A stretch of 64,000 nt of DNA from Candidatus Melainabacteria bacterium (GTDB lineage Bacteria > Cyanobacteriota > Vampirovibrionia > Obscuribacterales > Obscuribacteraceae). The translations under genes and the position numbers were made by a program. The stretch is taken from the NCBI GenBank assembly GCA_003242885.1, contig QKMZ01000003.1, positions 1 through 64,000 on the forward strand, written 5' to 3'. Under the pieces are notes generated by a model. That model worked only from the letters and a program-made list of their open reading frames with translations. It was not told the DNA's origin and ran no database searches. Numbering within the stretch: the first letter of the stretch is position 1; each line of letters starts with the position of its first letter. Positions 51,038 through 59,856 of this stretch are shown here, piece by piece.

Positions 51038-52579
51038 ATGACAAACCGCGTTTTTTCGCCGGACGAGTCGGCTTTTACTCGTAACCTCCTTACCAACATC
51101 GCCAAAGCTGCAAAGGTCGGTCAAATGACCAGGACCCTCGCGCTTGCGAGCTTGATGGTCATCATGTTCGGCGCCGTCGCTCAAGACGCTTTGGCTCAAA
51201 GACAAGGCAACTCTCTCACCCAGCAGCAAAGACGCTGGAACCAAGACCACCCGATATCGGCTCTCCACGATGCCCAGCCGCGTCCGGATTCTAACTGCGA
51301 AGGTACTCCTTACGTTCACGAGTCAAAGCCTGCTCCAGACAGAACAAGACTACGCGATTACACGCTGACCATCGAGATGATGAAACAGCGTAAGAAAAAC
51401 ATGGAAGGAACCAACACAGGCAACAAGGGTTATCAAAACAACTTTACTAAAGAACAACCTACTTATCCTCGCACTCCGGCAGGCAACCCACAGCAAGCCT
51501 TGGCGGCCGACAATGCAACAACACAGCAAGTAGCAATCGGTGGCGCTCCCCAGCAAGCAATACCCAACGCAGTCAGCGATATGCAGGGTCAAATGCAGGC
51601 AGCGGGCGATGCCATGCAAAACGGTAACTGCGATGCACTCTCCGATTACATCCCGATGCTTCTGGCAGGCAACATCAATGTAGCCAACGAAGCAGTCGGC
51701 ACAAACGGCAGCACTCGCGCTCCTTTCCGTCCAGTTTCCCAAGCAATCGGCATGGTGCAGCAAATGTACCGCCACGTTTACCTGCCGATGGCACTTCTCC
51801 TTCTGGTACCGGGAGCTGTCATCCTTCAAATGAAGCTGATGATTTCCCAGTTCGCCAATCCAGACGAAGACAGCCAGGGCGGACCGCTCGGACACATCCT
51901 CCGCGCAATGATTGCTCTTTTCCTCATTCCTTCTACTCAATTGATCATGAGTTACTCAATTGACGTCGGTAATTCAATGACCTACGCAATCGCACAGCAA
52001 TTCACGGCTAACGAAGTGGTCCAGTGGGCGCTTGGTCAGCAACAAGCCAAAGAAGCCAGAGGTCAACTGAGAGATGGTCTCGATCCGCAAGAATTTAAAG
52101 ATCAGACCTTCCAAATGGCTTCCGGCATGATCAATATGTCTATGGGAGTCGGCTTGCTCATCCTCACAGCATTCCAACTGGCAATGAGCTGCTACCTTCT
52201 CCTGATGGGACCTATCGCCGCTGCCCTTTATGCTTGGCCGGGTAGCGTAGGAAGATTATTCAAACCAGTCTTTATAAATTGGGTAAATGCAGTAGTAACA
52301 CTATCTCTTTGGAGATTCTGGTGGGTCCTGATTGTGTTTGTTATGGTCACCCGTATTTCTTGGCTCAGAGAAATTGGTGAATATGTACCAAACACAGAGT
52401 GGGAAGGACTCATGCTCATGTGCTTCATGGTTATGATGATGTACGTACCCTTTGCACCATTCGAATTAAAACCGGGCGAATTGGTCGACAGACTGCTCGA
52501 GAAAGCCAGAGAAGCCAGTGAAAATGGCGCCAGTGGCGGTAAGAAAGGCGGCTCGCCGCACCACCAAGGTAGAGCTTAA
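51038..52579 (+). CDS. A-type polytopic membrane protein, copy 2
   Basis: A 513-residue paralogue of the protein at 45174. It has an N-terminal hydrophobic segment (LALASLMVIMFGAVAQDALA), then the shared AQPRPDSN and PAPDRT region. The core is nearly the same as A1: YLPMALLLLVPGAVILQMKLM, IALFLIPSTQLIMSYSIDVGNSMTYAIAQQF, LLMGPIAAALYAWPGSVGRLFKPVFINWVN and LWRFWWVLIVFVMV. It ends with KPGELVDRLLEKAREASENG and a Gly/Lys-rich tail. No Shine-Dalgarno precedes the ATG, as in A1. The next gene's GTG lies 31 bases after its stop. Confidence 0.8.
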   Translation: MTNRVFSPDESAFTRNLLTNIAKAAKVGQMTRTLALASLMVIMFGAVAQDALAQRQGNSLTQQQRRWNQDHPISALHDAQPRPDSNCEGTPYVHESKPAPDRTRLRDYTLTIEMMKQRKKNMEGTNTGNKGYQNNFTKEQPTYPRTPAGNPQQALAADNATTQQVAIGGAPQQAIPNAVSDMQGQMQAAGDAMQNGNCDALSDYIPMLLAGNINVANEAVGTNGSTRAPFRPVSQAIGMVQQMYRHVYLPMALLLLVPGAVILQMKLMISQFANPDEDSQGGPLGHILRAMIALFLIPSTQLIMSYSIDVGNSMTYAIAQQFTANEVVQWALGQQQAKEARGQLRDGLDPQEFKDQTFQMASGMINMSMGVGLLILTAFQLAMSCYLLLMGPIAAALYAWPGSVGRLFKPVFINWVNAVVTLSLWRFWWVLIVFVMVTRISWLREIGEYVPNTEWEGLMLMCFMVMMMYVPFAPFELKPGELVDRLLEKAREASENGASGGKKGGSPHHQGRA

Positions 52580-52610
52580 TCATTGGTTTTCGACCCGGAG
52601 AAATTCTAAA

Positions 52611-55328
52611 GTGACGTCCTTGAAATACCGAAGATTATCAATCGCCTACAGCCTGCTGACACTTGGGGCAATTTTAGTGTCGACAATGGGCGCAAGTGCG
52701 CAGACGCATTCTTGTGACAAAGGGGCACCGATCAAGAAGCCGGCGCATTGCAAGAAGGGTTCTGGTTCTGGTTCCGTATCTGTTTCAGGATCTGGTTCGG
52801 GCACCGGATCTCAAGGTTCGGCATCAGCCAAAGGCGGCTCCACTTCAGGCTCTCAATCTGCGGTTGGGCAACAGGAGTTGCAACATCAACAAGCCTTACT
52901 AAATCAGATGCAAAACCAAAAGCAAATGCAAAGTCTATTGCAATTGCTTCGCCAAAATCCGACTCAAACCACCCAGCAAAATTCTCAGGGGCAACAAGCT
53001 GGTCAAGGCAAAGTCGCAAAGAATAACAAGAAAGGCAAAACCGGCTACACAACACCCGCGCCGGGCAGCGGAGTCACCGTTTTTGGATCAAGCTCACAAG
53101 CACAGGGAGGCGGAAGTGTTAGCGGCAGCGCGAGCGGCAGTTTTGGCGGTAATGCCGGTGGAAACGCCAGCGGAAGTGTAAGTGGAAACGCCAATGGAAG
53201 CGCTGGGGGCAACGCCAGCGGAAGCATCAGTGCAAATCCTGGTGGAAACGCCGGAGGCAATGCTAGCGGAAGCATCAGAGCGAACTCTGGTGGAAACGGC
53301 GGCGGCAGCGGAAGCATTAGTGCTAGTGCTAGCGGCAACGTTCGAGGCAGCGTCCGCGGAAAAACCAGCGGAAACAAGGGGGGCAACTCGAGCGGTAGTA
53401 TCAGTGCAAGCGCGAATGGAAACGGACTGAGCGTGAATGGCAACGTCAGGGGCGGAAACGGAAGTGCCCAGGGCAGTCTCAATGTCCGCATTAATGGACA
53501 GCTCCCCACGCTGCAAGGTCAAGCTCCTTTGCTGAAGGCTCAAGTTCCGAAATTAGGTGTCAAGGTACAGGGACAACTTCCCACCATTCAGGGCCAGGCG
53601 CCGAATGTTTCAGCCAACCTCCCGACGCTTCAATTGCCGGGCGGTCCTCAAATTCAATTACCACAACTTCCATTTCCGAACCTTCAGTTTCCTCAACTTC
53701 CACAGTTGGGAAATCTTCCCTTCCCAGGAGCGCAACTACCCCAAGGAGGCGGCGGAGTGACGCTGCCTACGGGCACGACAGGACAGCCTTCGGTTAACTT
53801 TACTCCGCAAGCCGGTGGATATCAGCCGCAAGGACAGTCGCAACTGACGCCTCAACAGCGGACACAGCAGGCACTGGCGGCGCAGCGTCTCGCGCGTCAG
53901 CAAGCAATGCAAAATGCCCTTCAGCAACAGCCTAATAACCAAAATTTGCAGCAACAACTGCAGCAATATTTGCCACAAGGTGGCGGCGCCTTTGGAGTTG
54001 GAAACAACAACGGGGGTGGCGGTAACAATGCCGGGGGCGGAAACGGTGGCAACAATGGCGGCGGCAACAACGGCGGCGGGCAGTCGCAAGGCAACCAGCA
54101 AAGCCAAAATCAAAACAGACAGAACAACGCAAACATTTTGCAAAACGAGGTCTACAAAACTACTTACATGAGAGAGGCTGCGGCTAAGGCAAAAGCTTTG
54201 GCAGCAGACACGGCACTAGCTACTAACGACCAGATTCAAAAGACTCAATTCTTAGCAGCAGAGCGGATGGCCGGGTTGGCTCGTCAACCGAAAAACTCGA
54301 CTCCAGCAGCAAAAGCATCAGGGCAAGCACAAGCAAACCAAGCAGGTAACTCTGCCGCCGATATTGCCAGAGAGCAAGCAGTACAGGCTATCGACTACTG
54401 CTCACGCTTCATGAGGAACTTCACGACCGAAGGCGGCAATAAGTGGAACAGATTCCGCGATGGTGTCTTCGTCCCGATGGCGATTCTGATTCTGCTTCCG
54501 GGAGCAGTCGTATGCCAGGTGCGGGCGATTATTTCACAGGGTTCGCCTATCGTTGGGCAAGTCAGCCCAATCGATGGAATGCAGCGCGGCATGATAGCTG
54601 TGTTTTTAATTCCAGGAAGCTATTTAATCTGTAACTACGCGATTGACTTAGGCAACAGTATTCAATTTACGGTTGCTGATGAGTACAAGAGGCTGTTCCA
54701 AACAGACATGTACCAGGACGCCATGTGCGCTGAAATTCGCGCCTTTGGTCCTCGCTATGTGTCAGAGAACGATAGTTCGCTCAACACGCCACCATGGGAC
54801 TTCACACCGCAGAATCCGCAGGGCATCTTCGCGAAAGCAGAAGCGCGGATATGGGGCAAGTTAGAAGACCCCTGTTCGGGACTGCATTTGGTTCCGGCTA
54901 ATAGAGACGACGCCAGTATCGAGTCTTCCAACGTTGCGGTTCGGTCACTTCTGAACACTACTAACGCAGCGATGTGCACAGGCTGGTCTATCCTCTGCGC
55001 GTTCCAGATGGCATTTTTCTATTACCTGTTTTTCGTTGGACCAATCATGGCGGCTCTCTGGGTCTGGCCGATGAAATTCCTTCGAGACGCGTTCGGCAGT
55101 TGGGTTGAAGGCGTGGTCACACTGTGCTTCTGGAGCTTGTTCTGGAGCACTACAATCCTGCTTTTAGCGTGCTTCAAAGGCACCGATGACACTGGTATCT
55201 TCATGGTGACAGCCATCAACTTCCTCGCGACTGCATCTGTCAAGTACGCCTTCGACTTCGGTGGACTCGTCAAAGCTGCTGGTCAGAAAGCGGCGGAATT
55301 GGCTGACAAAGCGGGGGACAGTAAGTAG
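52611..55328 (+). CDS. B-type polytopic membrane protein with long low-complexity insertion, copy 2
   Basis: A 905-residue protein with GTG start at 52611 (GGAG 10 bases upstream); the frame upstream overlaps A2. Residues 1-30 form a signal-like helix. Residues about 40-540 are low complexity: Ser/Gly repeats (GGNASGSVSGNANGS), a Pro/Leu/Gln part with LPTLQGQAP and QLPQLPFPNLQFPQLP, and an Asn/Gly part. The last 350 residues are the B-type core, with GNSAADIAREQAVQAIDYCSRF, FVPMAILILLPGAVVCQVRAI, the Cys loop (DAMCAEIRAFG, EDPCSGLHLVPANRDD) and FYYLFFVGPIMAALWVWPMKFLRDAFG. Compared with B1 it has a 450-residue insertion before the core, possibly an exposed linker. Confidence 0.8.
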   Translation: MTSLKYRRLSIAYSLLTLGAILVSTMGASAQTHSCDKGAPIKKPAHCKKGSGSGSVSVSGSGSGTGSQGSASAKGGSTSGSQSAVGQQELQHQQALLNQMQNQKQMQSLLQLLRQNPTQTTQQNSQGQQAGQGKVAKNNKKGKTGYTTPAPGSGVTVFGSSSQAQGGGSVSGSASGSFGGNAGGNASGSVSGNANGSAGGNASGSISANPGGNAGGNASGSIRANSGGNGGGSGSISASASGNVRGSVRGKTSGNKGGNSSGSISASANGNGLSVNGNVRGGNGSAQGSLNVRINGQLPTLQGQAPLLKAQVPKLGVKVQGQLPTIQGQAPNVSANLPTLQLPGGPQIQLPQLPFPNLQFPQLPQLGNLPFPGAQLPQGGGGVTLPTGTTGQPSVNFTPQAGGYQPQGQSQLTPQQRTQQALAAQRLARQQAMQNALQQQPNNQNLQQQLQQYLPQGGGAFGVGNNNGGGGNNAGGGNGGNNGGGNNGGGQSQGNQQSQNQNRQNNANILQNEVYKTTYMREAAAKAKALAADTALATNDQIQKTQFLAAERMAGLARQPKNSTPAAKASGQAQANQAGNSAADIAREQAVQAIDYCSRFMRNFTTEGGNKWNRFRDGVFVPMAILILLPGAVVCQVRAIISQGSPIVGQVSPIDGMQRGMIAVFLIPGSYLICNYAIDLGNSIQFTVADEYKRLFQTDMYQDAMCAEIRAFGPRYVSENDSSLNTPPWDFTPQNPQGIFAKAEARIWGKLEDPCSGLHLVPANRDDASIESSNVAVRSLLNTTNAAMCTGWSILCAFQMAFFYYLFFVGPIMAALWVWPMKFLRDAFGSWVEGVVTLCFWSLFWSTTILLLACFKGTDDTGIFMVTAINFLATASVKYAFDFGGLVKAAGQKAAELADKAGDSK

Positions 55329-55661
55329 CCTCAGCTCGAACAAACACGTCAATTGCAGCCGCAGCTAATGGCGTGCATACGTTCGAAACAAGAATTAATC
55401 CGCAACTTAAAAATCAAAAACGCATAACGGCTTCATTTTGCTCGTTCTTTTTCTGAGTCGAACGAGAGTCGATTTACGTCGCGAAAAAAAACAGATTAAT
55501 TCTGTCGCGAAATCGCGTGAATTTTTGCGTGAACACGAGGGTGAATATTCATCCACCCTCACTTCAAAATACAAACAGGCGCCCAAATTTGAGCGTTCAC
55601 GTGGTTTTCACGATCTCCTCTTTAATATCTAGAGGTCCCCCACCCCCCAGGCACTGCATAC
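55329..55661. other. Intergenic region upstream of B'2
   Basis: 333 bases. It holds three GTGAA motifs with a 12-bp period (55517, 55529, 55541) and the TTCAC direct repeat (55596-55611). No gene is seen. Its presence separates B'2 as its own transcription unit, unlike B'1. Confidence 0.55.
55596..55611 (+). promoter_or_regulatory. TTCAC-N6-TTCAC site upstream of B'2
   Basis: An 11-bp direct repeat ending 50 bases before the start codon, the same distance as in the A2 promoter. Confidence 0.6.
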
Positions 55662-57464
55662 ATGACACGCAGCGTTTCTTCGGTTTTCACCGATAACAAA
55701 TCAGCCAAGTCGGTTGTACTTGCTTTGATGGCAGCACTGTTCGCAGTGACTGCTTTTTGTTTTGATGCCGACGCCAAAGGCGACCCACTCTCTGTACAAA
55801 ACAGAAACTGGGACACCTACGTGGGCATGCCCCAGCTCGATGCAACGGCAGAATCACTGAAGCTCGTGCCTGGACTGTGGAACAACACACAGCAAGCTCG
55901 TGTTATGGAAAACAGAGCGGAAAGAACAGTTGCAAAACAAAAAAAACCCAGCAACACTGTTCCGCAAGCTCAAGCAACCCAGCAAGCACAGCAAAATCAA
56001 GCCGGTAACAATGCTGGTGAAATTGCTCGTGAACAAGCAATTCAAGCCATCGACTACTGCCAACGCGTGATGAAAAACTTCACCACCGAAGGTGGCAATC
56101 GCTGGAACAGACTTCGCGATGGTTTCTTCGTTCCAATGGCTCTGCTCCTCATTCTTCCCGGCGCAGTACTCACGCAAGTAAGAGCAATCATCGCCCAAGG
56201 CAATCCGTGCATGGTCGGACAAGCTAGCCCCCTCGAAGGCATCCAACGCGCAATCATCGGTGTTTTTCTCGTCCCCAGCACCTACCTCGTCGTCAACTAC
56301 TCCATCGACCTCGGCAACAGCCTCCAGTACACCATCGCTTCCGAGTATCGCCGCATTCAAGGCACCGACATGTACCAAGATGCGATGTGCGCTGAAATCC
56401 GCGCTTTCGGTGTTCGCTCCTTGTCTGAAAACGACGGCAGCATCGCCAACCTGCCTCCAGCCGACACATCCCCCCGCGGCAACGAGCCTTTCGCTAAAGG
56501 CGAAGGAATGATGTGGGGCAAACTGGTTGATCCTTGCGTCGGTCTCAATGAAGTTCCAGCCAACCGCGACGACGGAACCATGAGCCAAGGTTCGCTCGGT
56601 ATGCGCATGGCAATGTTTATGTCCAACGCCGGCATCAACACTGCATGGTCTATCCTCACCGCCTTCCAAATGGCGTTCATGTACTACCTCTTCTTCGTCG
56701 GACCAATCATGGCAGCCCTCTGGGTCTGGCCGATGAAGCTTTTCAGAGATGCATTCCCGGCATGGTGCGAAGGCGTAATCACTCTGGCATTCTGGTCCTT
56801 CTTCTGGAACGTCGTCATCCTCATTCTCGCCCTTACTAAAAGCGAAGCTTCCAGTGGTCTCTACATCGTCAGCGCTTGCAACTTCCTCGCCACGGCAGCT
56901 GTTAAGTATGCATTCGACTTCGCAGGTCTGATGCGCGGTGCAGCCTCCGAAGCCGAAAGACTCGGTGCCAAAGCAGCTCAACAAGCAAGCAAAGGTGGCG
57001 GCAAAGGCGGCAAGGGTGGCAAGAAGAGCGGCAGCAGCAATACCGGCTCGAACAACACCACCCCGAACACCACACCGAACCCGACACCGAACATCGTTCC
57101 GGATCAAACACCCACACAAGTTGCAGCAAGAACACAACTGCTTCCGAAGCCGAAAACACAAGTCGCCGACCTGGACGAAAACGGAATTCGCAAACCGAGC
57201 GTCGCTCCTGCTTTCCTTACAGTGCCCAACAAACCAATCCGCGTTGCCGCAGTAGACCCCAAGCTCGTGCCGCTCCCACCCCAAGAAGTCGCTTCGACTG
57301 GAAGATTGCTCGGACTCGAAGGCATCGACCCCACATACGTCTCGGAATATCGCAACGCTCACACCAGAACGTTCAACCCGGTTACCGGTGTCTGGAATGA
57401 CCCAATCAAAATGCCCCCGCTGACAAATTCAAATGCCAACGGAAATCAAAGCGTAGTTACATAG
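55662..57464 (+). CDS. B'-type polytopic membrane protein, copy 2
   Basis: A 600-residue paralogue of the protein at 48150. A signal-like helix (VVLALMAALFAVTAFCFDADA) is followed by GNNAGEIAREQAIQAIDYCQRV. The core follows: FVPMALLLILPGAVLTQVRAI, VFLVPSTYLVVNYSIDLGNS, the Cys loop (DAMCAEIRAFG, VDPCVGLNEVPANRDD), YYLFFVGPIMAALWVWPMKLFRDAFPAW and further helices. The hydrophilic C-terminus has a Gly/Lys hinge and PVTGVWNDPI, matching ETGVWNDPV in the copy-1 protein. It lacks the distal part of the copy-1 tail, which is found in the next gene. Confidence 0.8.
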   Translation: MTRSVSSVFTDNKSAKSVVLALMAALFAVTAFCFDADAKGDPLSVQNRNWDTYVGMPQLDATAESLKLVPGLWNNTQQARVMENRAERTVAKQKKPSNTVPQAQATQQAQQNQAGNNAGEIAREQAIQAIDYCQRVMKNFTTEGGNRWNRLRDGFFVPMALLLILPGAVLTQVRAIIAQGNPCMVGQASPLEGIQRAIIGVFLVPSTYLVVNYSIDLGNSLQYTIASEYRRIQGTDMYQDAMCAEIRAFGVRSLSENDGSIANLPPADTSPRGNEPFAKGEGMMWGKLVDPCVGLNEVPANRDDGTMSQGSLGMRMAMFMSNAGINTAWSILTAFQMAFMYYLFFVGPIMAALWVWPMKLFRDAFPAWCEGVITLAFWSFFWNVVILILALTKSEASSGLYIVSACNFLATAAVKYAFDFAGLMRGAASEAERLGAKAAQQASKGGGKGGKGGKKSGSSNTGSNNTTPNTTPNPTPNIVPDQTPTQVAARTQLLPKPKTQVADLDENGIRKPSVAPAFLTVPNKPIRVAAVDPKLVPLPPQEVASTGRLLGLEGIDPTYVSEYRNAHTRTFNPVTGVWNDPIKMPPLTNSNANGNQSVVT

Positions 57465-57602
57465 CTGCAACAACTTTGAGTCAAACTACAGAAAACAAAT
57501 TTGAAAAACAGCTGTAAATCAAATTGATATTCACGAGAAATTAACTCACTCCCAGTTACTATCTGGACAACCCCATCGAAGTCGAGTCCCGAGGAATCAT
57601 AG

Positions 57603-58334
57603 ATGCGAAATGTAGACCCTCCGAGATCGGTCAAGCAAGAAGACGACAGATTCTGCTTCATGCCACCGCCTCTGGCTTCTTCCGACAAAGGCAAGTCTTT
57701 CGACGCTTGCATGTCGGTATCCGACATCCCAATGGCAATCGAAGAAGAAACCTGCACCTCGCTGCTCTCAAAGATGGCGATGGTCAGCGACGGCTATGAA
57801 CACATCGAAGCTGTGGTACCCAAGGCAAATTTGTTTGTGCCGGAAGTGCCCACCTATGTTCAAGAGAAGCAAGCAGCTCAAGTAGAAAAGGCAAACACCT
57901 TCTGCCCTATCGAACCACTCGAGCGCGAACAAGCAGCAAGGAATTTTGCACAAGAATTGGCACAGGTTTACGCCTCACACATGCCTAAAGTGCACGCGGA
58001 GATGGAAGCCCAGCGCCAAACATCATCCAACTTCATTGCACCGATCAATTCATTTATCGCACCGCAAGAAGAAATTGAAGACAGCGATGAAGGCGTGATC
58101 ACGGTTGTTGATTTCACAGCTATGGCAAAACCTGTTGAGCTCAACGAAGTAGCTGCAGCAGTGGCAGAGCTCGGATCAGTTTTAGAGCCGGTAACAGCAA
58201 TGGCAGTGGCGGTGGCAGCACCAATAGCAGTAGCAGCAAAGCCGACACAAACCAGCTCGGGTTTGAACGCAATTTTGAAGACCCGCGCGCTAGCTCCAGT
58301 AAATCAGCAGGTCAGCAGCAGCTGGTTCGCTTAA
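57603..58334 (+). CDS. Soluble tail protein equivalent to the C-terminus of B'1
   Basis: A 243-residue hydrophilic protein with GAGGA 7 bases before the ATG. It has no signal or membrane segment. Its distal region contains GVITVVDFTAMAK and ends QQVSSSWFA. The B'1 tail contains VLVTVADFTRDLQ and ends ALSNSWWS. It is therefore the separate-gene form of the distal tail of B'1, the two cassettes differing by fission or fusion. It probably binds or modulates the membrane partners. It is the last gene before the terminator at 58343. Confidence 0.7.
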   Translation: MRNVDPPRSVKQEDDRFCFMPPPLASSDKGKSFDACMSVSDIPMAIEEETCTSLLSKMAMVSDGYEHIEAVVPKANLFVPEVPTYVQEKQAAQVEKANTFCPIEPLEREQAARNFAQELAQVYASHMPKVHAEMEAQRQTSSNFIAPINSFIAPQEEIEDSDEGVITVVDFTAMAKPVELNEVAAAVAELGSVLEPVTAMAVAVAAPIAVAAKPTQTSSGLNAILKTRALAPVNQQVSSSWFA

Positions 58335-58342
58335 ATTGCAGC

Positions 58343-58366
58343 GGCGCATCGTATGCGCCCTTTCTT
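58343..58366 (+). terminator. Terminator of the polytopic-protein cluster
   Basis: GGCGCAT (58343-58349), loop CGT, ATGCGCC (58353-58359), then CTTTCTT. Confidence 0.75.
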
Positions 58367-58411
58367 AGGTCCACATACGACACGTTTTAAGCTAGTTCCA
58401 ATTCGCCGTTG

Positions 58412-59725
58412 CTATTCGCTCTGTTGAGGCGACGTTGCGATGCCGTAATTTTTCAGTTTTTCGCGCAGCAGAGGCAGAGCTTCTTGCACGGCTTTCTCTC
58501 CAGCCTTGACGCACTTGATTGCGTCAGATTTCTTCGTGGAAATCAAGCTGACACCTGTTGTGTCTGGTTGAATGGTGATGTCGGCAAGTTGAGATTGAGG
58601 CATATCCATCTCCCACAAGTCCCAGTTGAGCATTCGAGTGGTGACACTACCAATCTTTCGAAACTCTTCTTTCTTCGCGGCTGGAAAGGGTTGATCGATG
58701 TTCACTGCGATAACGAAATCAGCGCCCATCTCACGCACTTGCTTCACTGGCAGATTGCAGAGCGCACCGCCATCCACAAATAAATACTCTCCGATTTCCA
58801 CTGGTTTTCTCAAGCCAGGCACAGCAGAGCTAGACTGCATTGCAAATCCAAGATTGCCTTTGCGAATCATGTAAGGCTTGCCATCTAAAAGATTCAGTGA
58901 AACAGCCGCAAACGGTATTTTCAGGTCTTCAATATTCAAGTCGTGACAAGATAAACCCTTGACCAAATACTTTCGAAACTTATTGCCACGATAAAGTCCG
59001 TCGTATTCTTTTGAGCCGAAAACGCGCGGCATGAGCATCACTGGTGAAACAGCGATTCTCACAGCGAGCGAAACGGTCATGAAGTTCCTCATGAGCTTTC
59101 CGTTTTCAAACTCATCTTCCATGTCATCGAGAGAAACACCGGCAGCATAAAGGCCGCCTACAACAGAGCCGATGCTGGTGCCTGCGATGTAGTCGAATTT
59201 GATGCCTTCTTTCTCGAGAGCGCGAATGACTGGGACATGCGCCGCGCCCCTCGCGCCACCACCGCCAAGAGCGAGACCAATCTTGGGACGAGCAACTTTC
59301 GGCTTTGCCTTCCAGTGTTCGACATCCATGTAATAACCGCGACTGGTTTCGATGATGCCAACTTTGTCCGGCACTTTCGACACAGGAATCGATTCAGGCG
59401 ACACGATTTTCGAATCTTTGTCGTAATCCTTTGGCGCAGCTACTTCAGAAGAAGAAGAAGAAGAAGAAGAAGAAGAAGAAGAAGAAGGCGACGAAGCCGA
59501 GGGCGAAGGTGAAGGTGAAGGTGAAGTCGAAGTCGAAGTCGAAGTCGAAGTCGAAGTCGAAGTCGATTCTGTCGGCTCAATTTTGACGGTAGTCTCGCCA
59601 GGCTTGTTGTCCGGCGGATTCGGATTGGTGTCGATAACTTCGTCTGCCCATACTTGCGGGCAGAGAGCGCCAACCATAGTGGCAGCGAGTAATAGTGATT
59701 TGAGCGACTTTCTTCTAGCGAACAT
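58412..59725 (-). CDS. Patatin-like phospholipase, exported
   Basis: A 437-residue enzyme of the patatin/RssA-type family. The N-terminus is a signal peptide (SLLLAATMVGALCPQVWA). A Ser/Thr/Pro-rich linker (residues about 55-95) is encoded by trinucleotide and hexanucleotide repeats. The catalytic domain begins with KIGLALGGGGARGAAHVPVI (oxyanion hole). The nucleophile follows in GTSIGSVVGGLYAAG (GxSxG), and the dyad Asp lies in FVDGGALCNLPV. These motifs are intact, so acyl-ester hydrolysis of lipids is expected, here outside the cytoplasm. The C-terminal 90 residues are hydrophilic. Confidence 0.9.
   Translation of the reverse strand: MFARRKSLKSLLLAATMVGALCPQVWADEVIDTNPNPPDNKPGETTVKIEPTESTSTSTSTSTSTSTSPSPSPSPSASSPSSSSSSSSSSSSSEVAAPKDYDKDSKIVSPESIPVSKVPDKVGIIETSRGYYMDVEHWKAKPKVARPKIGLALGGGGARGAAHVPVIRALEKEGIKFDYIAGTSIGSVVGGLYAAGVSLDDMEDEFENGKLMRNFMTVSLAVRIAVSPVMLMPRVFGSKEYDGLYRGNKFRKYLVKGLSCHDLNIEDLKIPFAAVSLNLLDGKPYMIRKGNLGFAMQSSSAVPGLRKPVEIGEYLFVDGGALCNLPVKQVREMGADFVIAVNIDQPFPAAKKEEFRKIGSVTTRMLNWDLWEMDMPQSQLADITIQPDTTGVSLISTKKSDAIKCVKAGEKAVQEALPLLREKLKNYGIATSPQQSE
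59448..59564. repeat. Microsatellites inside the patatin-like gene
   Basis: A (GAA)13 tract (59448-59486) and seven GAAGTC units (59523-59564) encode the Ser-run and Ser-Thr repeats of the linker. Both have unit lengths divisible by 3, so slippage changes linker length, not reading frame. Confidence 0.85.
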
Positions 59726-59856
59726 AATGCCTCTGTATCATGCGCGAACGGTCACGCGCCTGTTGTCAGCCGACAGAATAGCCGATTGACGAAGGAGCAA
59801 CCTTAGCCCTAGCTATTCTTTCGCGTTGCTTACGGATACTACGGCATCCCAGCGTC

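Noticed and set aside
45174-58334. Complete type IV secretion system
   Set aside because: Only VirB6/TrbL-like topology is seen. No VirB4/VirB11/VirD4-type ATPase, pilin, relaxase or lytic transglycosylase is in the window.
59448-59564. Phase-variable microsatellite
   Set aside because: Unit lengths of 3 and 6 do not shift the frame, so on/off switching is not expected; only linker length can vary.
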